Below the pieces are notes generated by a model, which was not told the DNA's origin, searched no databases, and saw nothing but the letters and a program-made list of their open reading frames with translations. Position numbers and translations under genes: made by a program. 52,420 nt of DNA from positions 1 through 52,420 of the forward strand of contig ONRL01000006.1 in the NCBI GenBank assembly GCA_900320225.1, read 5' to 3'. This document shows positions 1-8,207 of this stretch, piece by piece (positions within the stretch are counted from its first letter, which is position 1; each line of letters opens with the position of its first letter). This DNA comes from an uncultured Lentisphaerota bacterium (GTDB lineage: Bacteria; Verrucomicrobiota; Kiritimatiellia; RFP12; UBA1067).

Positions 1-741
1 CAACTCGCAGAGTTCGTCCACGGCGGGGTCGTCCGTGAGCTGGTGAAGGAAATCCCTGCGGAAAGCCAGGTGGCCGCGTTCCGCGCACAGGCGGCGGCTC
101 GTCGCGTAGCGGAGGCCGCTGCGCATCCAGCCCACCTGGATGAGCACGAAGTCCGCCAGCGTCTTGATGTTCTGGTAGTCCACGGGACGCCCCGCGCGGA
201 TGGCCTCCACCACGGCGGGGTTCGGCGCGGCCAGTATGGGAAGGTTCCAGAACGCCGTATCGTCATGCCGCCAGTCCGTCGTCGCGATCTGGTGTTCCAG
301 CACGCGGAAGATGTCCAGCTTGTCCGCGTCGCGCACGGTGTGGACCGTCGCCTCCGTGAGCGGATCAAGGTCGGCCGGCACGTCGCGCCTGTTGTGGACG
401 AGCACGGCCGTTAGGATCGCCTCGCGCTGCGGGTCGCCGTCCAGCCACCCCTTCTCGACCACGATGTCGTGCGAGAACACGGCATGGTCCACGCTGTCGG
501 AGTCGCGGAAGGTGTTGTAGCGTTTCAGCTGCTCGTAGCGTCCCGTGTCGTGCAGGAGCGCCGCCACCTCGCACGCGCGTGCCGTGGTGGCGTCGAAGCC
601 CTCGTCCGCCGCGATCGCACGCGCGTTCTCCACCACGTGCGCCGTGTGGACGCGCTTGAGCTCCATCATCGGCGGCAACGTGCCGTCCGCCCCGCGGAAC
701 GTGTCCACGTAGGCGTCGTACAACTCCGTCAGGCTAGGCAC
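1..741 (-). CDS. HD-domain hydrolase, partial (runs off left edge)
   Basis: The first 247 codons of a minus-strand gene whose 3' end lies outside the window. Translation shows the HD metal-phosphohydrolase pattern: His32 and His35 in RVHTAH, His64-Asp65 in AALLHDTGRYEQ, a later AVLVHNRR histidine and VRDADKLD. Such proteins use the His/Asp cluster to bind metal and cleave phosphate esters, often of nucleotides; the substrate cannot be told here. I chose the GTG at 741-739 because it overlaps the alaS stop by 8 bases, with GGGA just upstream, which is typical of translational coupling. It is the last visible gene of the rpoD-aroKB-alaS operon. No conventional reading frame on the plus strand competes with it. 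Confidence 0.8.
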   Translation of the reverse strand, partial: MPSLTELYDAYVDTFRGADGTLPPMMELKRVHTAHVVENARAIAADEGFDATTARACEVAALLHDTGRYEQLKRYNTFRDSDSVDHAVFSHDIVVEKGWLDGDPQREAILTAVLVHNRRDVPADLDPLTEATVHTVRDADKLDIFRVLEHQIATTDWRHDDTAFWNLPILAAPNPAVVEAIRAGRPVDYQNIKTLADFVLIQVGWMRSGLRYATSRRLCAERGHLAFRRDFLHQLTDDPAVDELCEL

Positions 742-2542
742 TTAGGTTCCCGATCACGGCCTTGATGCGGCGCACGCCGGCGGAGGAGGACTGTTCCTTC
801 GTGATCTTGAAGCTGCCGAGCTCGCTCGTGTTCTCCACGTGCGGGCCGCAGCAGATTTCCTTCGAGACGTCGCCGATCGTGTAGAGCGTCACCTGGTCGC
901 CGTACTTCGAGCCGAAGAGCGCCATCGCGCCCTCGTTCTTGGCCTCCTCGACCGTCGTCACCTTCTTCGAGACGGCAATGCCCTGCTGGATCCACTGGTT
1001 GACGAGGTCCTCGACCTGCTTGATCTGCTCGTCGGTCATCTTCTCCGGCCACGTGAAATCGAAACGCAGACGCTCCGGCGTGATGTTGGAGCCTTTCTGG
1101 TTCGCGGTCGGGCCGAGCACCTTGTGGAGCGCGGCGTGAAGGAGGTGCGTGGCCGTGTGCATGCGCGTCACGACGGCGGAGTTGTCCTGCAGGCCCGCCT
1201 TGAACGAACCGGCGGACGTGGTGCGGCTCAGTTCCTGGTGCTTCTTGTTGGCTTCCTCGAAACCGGCAACGTCCACCTCCAGGCCCTGCTCCTTCGCGAG
1301 CTCGAGCGTCATCTCCAGCGGATAGCCGAACGTGTCGTAGAGCTTGAACGCCGTCTTGCCGCTGATCTGCGTCTGGTTGTGGAGCTTCAGCTGCTCGGCC
1401 ACCTTCGCGAACATCGCCGCGCCCTTGTCGAGCGTCTGGTTGAAGCGATTCTCCTCGGCCTCGAGGTCGATCTTGCACGTCTCGAGGTTCACCGCCAGTT
1501 CGGGGTAGACGTGCTTGTACTTCTCGCAGATGACCTCCGCGAGCTTCACCGTGAAGCCCGGCGCGATGCCGAGGAAACGGCTGTAGCGCACCGCGCGGCG
1601 GATGAGGCGCCGCAGCACGTAGTTCGCGCCGATGTTGCCGGGCTTCACGCCGCCCTTCGGATCGCAGAGGATGAAGGTGGCCGTGCGCATGTGGTCGGCC
1701 ACGATCCTTCTTGCGCGGAGCGTCAGCTCCGCATCCTTGGGCGCTGTAGTCGAAAGCTCGTCGATCTTCGCCATGATGGGCGCGAAGATCTCCGTGTCGA
1801 ACACGGTCGCCGCGCCGGAGAGCATGCACACCGTTCGCTCCACGCCCATGCCGGTGTCGACGTTGTGGCGGCCGAGCGGCTCGAACTTCCCTTCCGCGTT
1901 CTTGTTGTACTGCATGAACACGTTGTTCCAGATCTCGATGTACTTGCCGCAGTGGCAGCCGGGACGGCAGTCGGGCCCGCACTTCGGCTTGCCCGTGTCG
2001 ATGAACATCTCGGTGTCGGGGCCACACGGGCCGGTGGTGCCGGCCGGCCCCCACCAGTTGTCCTCGCGCGGGAGCGGGAAGATGTGGTCGTCGGGAAGGC
2101 CCTGCTGCTTCCAGAGCGCGATCGCCTCGTCGTCGCGCGGGATGCCGTCCTCGCCCGCGAACACGGTCACGTAGAGGTCCTTCGGATCGAAGCCGAGCTT
2201 CGTGGTGAGGAACTCGTAGCTCCAGGCGATGGCCTCGGGCTTGAAGTAGTCGTTGAGCGACCAGTTGCCGAGCATCTCGAAGAACGTGAGGTGGGCGGAG
2301 TCGCCCACCGCGTCGATGTCGCCCGTGCGGATGCACTTCTGCACGTCGGTGAGGCGCGTGCCGGCGGGATGGGGCATCTGGCCCATCAGGTACGGCACGA
2401 GCGGGTGCATGCCCGCGGTCGTGAAGAGCACGGTCGGGTCGTTCTCGGGGATCACGCTCGCGCCTTGGATGCGCGCATGGCCCTTCGACTCGAAGAAGCC
2501 CAGGTATGTTTCACGGAGTTCGTCTGCTGTCAGCTTGTTCAT
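734..2542 (-). CDS. alaS: Alanyl-tRNA synthetase, short form without C-Ala domain
   Basis: Charges tRNA-Ala with alanine in the cytoplasm. The 602-residue protein has the class II catalytic core at the N-terminus (about 5-250, including FFEMLGNW and GTTGPCGPDTEMF), a Cys cluster C188, C192, C196, C198 inside the core, and the editing domain with HTATH (H462, H466) and CCGPH (C564, H568), the usual zinc site that hydrolyses mischarged Ser/Gly-tRNA. It ends right after the editing domain, so the roughly 270-residue DHHA1/C-Ala tail of ordinary bacterial AlaRS (about 870 residues) is absent. From general knowledge, spirochaete AlaRS is similarly short. The start MNKLTADELR is preferred over an in-frame ATG nine codons upstream because alignment to the family begins here. 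It follows aroKB after 23 bases. Confidence 0.93.
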   Translation of the reverse strand: MNKLTADELRETYLGFFESKGHARIQGASVIPENDPTVLFTTAGMHPLVPYLMGQMPHPAGTRLTDVQKCIRTGDIDAVGDSAHLTFFEMLGNWSLNDYFKPEAIAWSYEFLTTKLGFDPKDLYVTVFAGEDGIPRDDEAIALWKQQGLPDDHIFPLPREDNWWGPAGTTGPCGPDTEMFIDTGKPKCGPDCRPGCHCGKYIEIWNNVFMQYNKNAEGKFEPLGRHNVDTGMGVERTVCMLSGAATVFDTEIFAPIMAKIDELSTTAPKDAELTLRARRIVADHMRTATFILCDPKGGVKPGNIGANYVLRRLIRRAVRYSRFLGIAPGFTVKLAEVICEKYKHVYPELAVNLETCKIDLEAEENRFNQTLDKGAAMFAKVAEQLKLHNQTQISGKTAFKLYDTFGYPLEMTLELAKEQGLEVDVAGFEEANKKHQELSRTTSAGSFKAGLQDNSAVVTRMHTATHLLHAALHKVLGPTANQKGSNITPERLRFDFTWPEKMTDEQIKQVEDLVNQWIQQGIAVSKKVTTVEEAKNEGAMALFGSKYGDQVTLYTIGDVSKEICCGPHVENTSELGSFKITKEQSSSAGVRRIKAVIGNLSA

Positions 2543-2565
2543 CTTTATTCTCTCTCTTACGAAAA

Positions 2566-4089
2566 TCAAAGGTCGACGGGGGTGAGGCGCACGTCGCCGG
2601 GGGCGCAGGGGAGCGCGAAGCGCACCACGCCGCCCTTTTTCTTCTTGTCGCGTTTCATGACGGGCACGAGGGACTCGAACGTGCAGCCCTCGGGCAGGGC
2701 CGTGGGCAGGCCCACGCGCGCGAACGGCGCGGCGACCTGTTCCGGCCAGTCCGCGGGCGCAAGGCCGAGTCGCACCGCGAGGCGCGCCTCCTCCACCGTA
2801 CCGATGGCGACGGCCTCGCCGTGCTGGATCGTGAAATCGGAAACGACCTCAACGGCGTGCCCCACCGTGTGGCCGAGGTTGAGCTTGCCACGAATGTTTT
2901 TTTCAAGGGGGTCTTCGCGCACGCACCGCACCTTCACGGCGAGCGCGCGCGCAACGAAGGCGGAGAGATCAACGGGCGAGACGCCCGTTGTCCCAGTGGG
3001 GAGGATGTCGAGGAGACCAGGGTCGGCGATGAAGGCGTGCTTGATTGCCTCGGCGAGGCCGCAACGCACCTCGCGCGCAGGCAGGGAGGCGAGCGTATCG
3101 ACGTCCGCCAGCACGAGCGATGGCGAGTGGAACGCGCCAATGAGATTCTTCGCCTCCGGGAGGTCGCATCCCGTCTTGCCGCCCGTCGAGGCGTCGACCA
3201 TGGAAAGAAGCGTGGTGGACACGTTCACCCAGCGGATGCCGCGCATCCACGTGGCGGCGGCGAAGCCCGTGAGGTCGCCCACCACGCCGCCGCCTACGGC
3301 GACGGCGAAGTCGTCGCGCGCAAGCCCGGCGCGCAGGAACGCGCCCCAGATGGACTGGACGGTCGCGAGCGTCTTCGTGGATTCGCCCGCTGCGATTACG
3401 GTGCGGAACGTCTCCACGCCGGCGGCGCGAAGCGAAGCCTCCACGCGTTCACCGTAAAGCGGATCGGTGTTCGAGTCGCACACCACCACGGCGCGCTTGC
3501 CGAGGCCGAGCGCCGCGGCCTCCTCGCCGAGGCCGGCGATGAGGTTGCGCCCCGCGAACACGCGGGACGGCACGTCGCCCGAATCGATGCGCCACGCGCC
3601 GAACAGCGTCTCCGCCGCTTCGGCGAGGGTTTCGGGCGTGCCGTTCGTGACGTCGAGACGGCGCGGGAAACTCGCGTAGTGCGCCGCGCGGTTCGCCATG
3701 AGCTTTTCAAGTGCGGCATGGCCGCCGGCGAGCGGACGCGAACCCGGCGCGTTGTCGATGCGACGGCAAAGCGTCTCCAGCGTGCAGGCGAGGCAGAGCA
3801 CCTCGCCGCTCGCCTCCGCGAGGGCGCGGCATTCCGGATTGAGCAGCGCGCCGCCGCCGAGGGCCACGACGTGCCGTGGCCGCGCGCTCATATCCGCAAG
3901 CGCCTGCTTCTCGCGAGCGCGGAAACCCGGTTCCCCCTCCTCCGCGAAAATCTGCGGAATCGGACGGCCGTCCGTCTCGACGATGACGGCGTCGAGATCG
4001 GTAAACGGCAGGGCCAGCCGCGCGGCGAGCAGCCGGCCGATGGTCGACTTGCCGCTGCCAGGCGGCCCATAGAGGAACAGGTGGCGCAT
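2566..4089 (-). CDS. aroKB: Bifunctional shikimate kinase / 3-dehydroquinate synthase
   Basis: A 507-residue fusion of two steps of the shikimate (aromatic amino acid) pathway. Residues 1-165 are shikimate kinase: Walker A GPPGSGKST at 8-16, DLD at 31-33, and GGG at 78-80. Residues about 175-507 are dehydroquinate synthase: GGGVVGD at 267-272, MVDASTGGKTG at 298-308, GLAEAIKHA at 344-352 and the metal-binding NLGHTVGH (H407, H411). AroK-AroB fusions are known, for example in Thermotoga. The stretch LPTGTTGVSPVD (363-374) is encoded by a palindromic repeat that has entered the gene in frame (see repeat entry). The ATG at 4089 lies 8 bases after the RRM gene stop, so the genes are cotranscribed. 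Confidence 0.93.
   Translation of the reverse strand: MRHLFLYGPPGSGKSTIGRLLAARLALPFTDLDAVIVETDGRPIPQIFAEEGEPGFRAREKQALADMSARPRHVVALGGGALLNPECRALAEASGEVLCLACTLETLCRRIDNAPGSRPLAGGHAALEKLMANRAAHYASFPRRLDVTNGTPETLAEAAETLFGAWRIDSGDVPSRVFAGRNLIAGLGEEAAALGLGKRAVVVCDSNTDPLYGERVEASLRAAGVETFRTVIAAGESTKTLATVQSIWGAFLRAGLARDDFAVAVGGGVVGDLTGFAAATWMRGIRWVNVSTTLLSMVDASTGGKTGCDLPEAKNLIGAFHSPSLVLADVDTLASLPAREVRCGLAEAIKHAFIADPGLLDILPTGTTGVSPVDLSAFVARALAVKVRCVREDPLEKNIRGKLNLGHTVGHAVEVVSDFTIQHGEAVAIGTVEEARLAVRLGLAPADWPEQVAAPFARVGLPTALPEGCTFESLVPVMKRDKKKKGGVVRFALPCAPGDVRLTPVDL
2968..3000. repeat. Palindromic repeat inside aroKB
   Basis: The core acgggcgagacgcccgt is an inverted repeat and is followed by tgtcccagt. 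The same element occurs at 14713-14732 and twice at 33120-33178. Here it is read as TGTTGVSPV in dehydroquinate synthase, in a surface-like segment between two helices, without breaking the frame. Confidence 0.75.
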
Positions 4090-4097
4090 CGCGTACG

Positions 4098-4610
4098 TCA
4101 GGCTTCCGCCTTGTTCGTGTTCTGGGCCTCGTTCACGCGCATCAGACGGCCCATGACTTCCTTGTCGTTCATCTCGGCGATGGCCTTCTCGGCCTCCGGG
4201 CGGTTCGGCATCACGACAAAGGCGAAGCCCTTGGACTTGTTGTTGTAACGGTTCGTCACCACGCGCACGGAGTCGACCTTGCCGAACGCCTCGAACGTCT
4301 GGCGGAGCTGGTCCTCGGTCATGTCGTAGCTCAGGTTGCCCACGTAAAGCTCCACGCTGCCGGCGGGAATCGGAGGCCGGCTCGTCACGGGGCGCGGATC
4401 GCGGCGCACGGGGGCCTGTTTCTTCTGCTGGGGCTGCGAGGGTTTCTTCGCGCCGCCCTTCGCGGCGGAACGGCGACCGACAAGGAAGCCGATGACGTAG
4501 CCGACGATCAGCGCGCCGGCGACCGCCACGATGGCGTGGGGCGGGCATTTGCCAAACGGGCATCCGCCCGATGTGCAGGTACCGGCTGCGAACAGCATCA
4601 ATGAATTCAT
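4098..4610 (-). CDS. Membrane-anchored RRM RNA-binding protein
   Basis: A 170-residue protein with three parts. Residues 1-24 are Cys-rich (C12, C17, C22); 25-45 form one hydrophobic segment (AIVAVAGALIVGYVIGFLVG); 46-84 are a basic, Lys/Gln/Pro-rich linker. Residues 85-160 are a classical RNA-recognition motif with RNP2 LYVGNL at 88-93 and RNP1 KGFAFVVM at 127-134. Bacterial RRM proteins (Rbp type) are usually about 90 residues and soluble; an N-terminal membrane helix suggests RNA binding at the membrane, which is inference. It sits between rpoD (40 bases upstream) and aroKB (8 bases downstream). The RNA target is unknown. Confidence 0.85.
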   Translation of the reverse strand: MNSLMLFAAGTCTSGGCPFGKCPPHAIVAVAGALIVGYVIGFLVGRRSAAKGGAKKPSQPQQKKQAPVRRDPRPVTSRPPIPAGSVELYVGNLSYDMTEDQLRQTFEAFGKVDSVRVVTNRYNNKSKGFAFVVMPNRPEAEKAIAEMNDKEVMGRLMRVNEAQNTNKAEA

Positions 4611-4650
4611 TTCTTCTTCTCTCTTTCTTTCTTCTTTTATGAGTCGCGTC

Positions 4651-6915
<2,265 letters not shown>

Positions 6916-6962
6916 GTCAGCTCCAGACTACAATCCTATTATATGCCAAAAGTCAAGGGGAT

Positions 6963-6991
6963 AGTATATCATTTTTTGCTTTTTCAGTCAA
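6963..6991 (-). promoter_or_regulatory. rpoD operon promoter
   Basis: On the minus strand TTGACT (6991-6986) and TATACT (6968-6963) are separated by exactly 17 bases. The leader to the rpoD ATG is about 40 bases. The sequence agtcaagggg occurs at 6951-6960 and again at 6986-6995, the second copy overlapping this -35 box. Confidence 0.75.
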
Positions 6992-6995
6992 GGGG

Positions 6996-7024
6996 TTGCA
7001 AGGATAAAAAAATTATGATATAAT
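6996..7024 (+). promoter_or_regulatory. purM promoter
   Basis: TTGCAA (6996-7001), a 17-base spacer, then a perfect TATAAT (7019-7024). Its -35 box stands 4 bases from the -35 box of the divergent rpoD promoter, so the two polymerases compete for overlapping DNA. Confidence 0.8.
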
Positions 7025-7076
7025 TCTCGCCGTTTTTCCGCATTTTGTGGAAATTGAAAACTGGAGAAAACTGACC

Positions 7077-8141
7077 GTGAGCAATCCTGTAGCCGTTGCA
7101 AAGTCCGCCTACGCCGCCGCCGGCGTGAACATCGACAACAAGATGGACGCCCTCAAGGCCATCAAGACGATGGTTGGCTCCACGAAAACGGTCAACGTCG
7201 TCGGCGGGATCGGCTCGTTCGGCGGCCTCTGCCGCCTGCCTCAGGGAAGTACGAAGGATACAATCCTCGTCTCCTCCACGGACGGCGTGGGCACCAAGCT
7301 CAAGGTCGCCGTGATGATGAAGAAGCACGACACGGTGGGCCAGGACATCGTGAACCACTGCGTGAACGACATCCTCGTGCAGGGCGCGAAGCCCCTCTTC
7401 TTCATGGACTACGTGGGCGCCTCCAAGTTCGACGGCCCCACCTTCCAGCAAATCGTCAGCGGCCTCTGTAAGGCCTGCAAGGAGAACAACATGGCCCTCC
7501 TCGGCGGCGAGACCGCCGAAATGCCCGGCCTCTACCCCGCCAACGAATACGACCTCGTCGGCACGATCGTCGGCACCGTCTCCCGCAAGAAACTCGTCAC
7601 CGGACAGTCCATCCGCGCCGGGGACGTGATCATCGGCCTTCCCTCCGGCGGACTCCAGACGAACGGCTTCTCCCTCGCCCGCCGCGTGTTCTTCGACATC
7701 TGCCAGATGTCCCCGCAGGACAAGCTTCCCGGCACGGACCAGACGGTCGGCGACGCCCTTCTCACCGTCCACAAGAGCTTCCTCAAGCCCGTCGGCCGCC
7801 TGCTGGACAACAACATCAAGGTGACCGGCATGGCCCACATCACCGGCGGCGGCTTCCCGGACAACATCCCGCGCGTCCTCCCCAAGGCCGTCACCGCCGA
7901 GATCGACCGCACGTCCTGGCCCGTCCCGACAATCTTCAACTTCATCGAGCGCCAGGGCAAGGTGGATCACGACGAGATGTACCGCGTGTTCAACATGGGC
8001 ATCGGCTTCGTCCTCATCGTGCCGAAGACCTCGCTCCTGCGCATGAAGACGGTGTTCAAGAACGTGCGCCAGCCCTGGTACCAGATCGGCGTGATCCGCG
8101 TGCGCAAGCCGGGCTGGCCGCAGGTCATCTTCTCGAAGTAA
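7077..8141 (+). CDS. purM: Phosphoribosylformylglycinamidine cyclo-ligase
   Basis: Closes the imidazole ring of the purine precursor FGAM to AIR using ATP, in the cytoplasm. The 354-residue sequence has the AIRS family hallmarks: AAAGVNID near the N-terminus, SSTDGVGTKLKV, QGAKPLFFMDYVG, LLGGETAEMPG, and LPSGGLQTNGFSLAR in the C-terminal domain. I chose GTG 7077 over the in-frame GTG at 7047: GGAGA lies about 9 bases upstream of 7077, and PurM proteins normally start here. It is a single gene with its own promoter and is followed by two copies of a GC-rich palindrome. Confidence 0.93.
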   Translation: MSNPVAVAKSAYAAAGVNIDNKMDALKAIKTMVGSTKTVNVVGGIGSFGGLCRLPQGSTKDTILVSSTDGVGTKLKVAVMMKKHDTVGQDIVNHCVNDILVQGAKPLFFMDYVGASKFDGPTFQQIVSGLCKACKENNMALLGGETAEMPGLYPANEYDLVGTIVGTVSRKKLVTGQSIRAGDVIIGLPSGGLQTNGFSLARRVFFDICQMSPQDKLPGTDQTVGDALLTVHKSFLKPVGRLLDNNIKVTGMAHITGGGFPDNIPRVLPKAVTAEIDRTSWPVPTIFNFIERQGKVDHDEMYRVFNMGIGFVLIVPKTSLLRMKTVFKNVRQPWYQIGVIRVRKPGWPQVIFSK

Positions 8142-8207
8142 CCGGGAGGGCCGCGCTCCTGCGCGGCCGTTGCGCCCCACCGGGAGGGCCGCGCTCCTGC
8201 GCGGCCG
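8142..8207. repeat. Two tandem copies of a GC palindrome
   Basis: accgggagggccgcgctc, continuing tgcgcggcc, occurs at 8142-8169 and again at 8179-8206. GGCCGCGC and GCGCGGCC form the stem. Related copies lie at 14752-14776, 29702-29727, 36030-36053 and 38206-38232. It fills the convergent gap between purM and the GH92 gene and could act as a bidirectional terminator, although there is no T-run. Confidence 0.8.

Noticed and set aside
839-3457. Long plus-strand frame opposite alaS and aroKB
   Set aside because: It is a shadow caused by high GC; the minus-strand genes carry clear family motifs and the plus frame has none.
7047-7077. Upstream GTG start for purM
   Set aside because: It has no ribosome-binding site and adds ten residues not usual in PurM; the GTG at 7077 has GGAGA in place.
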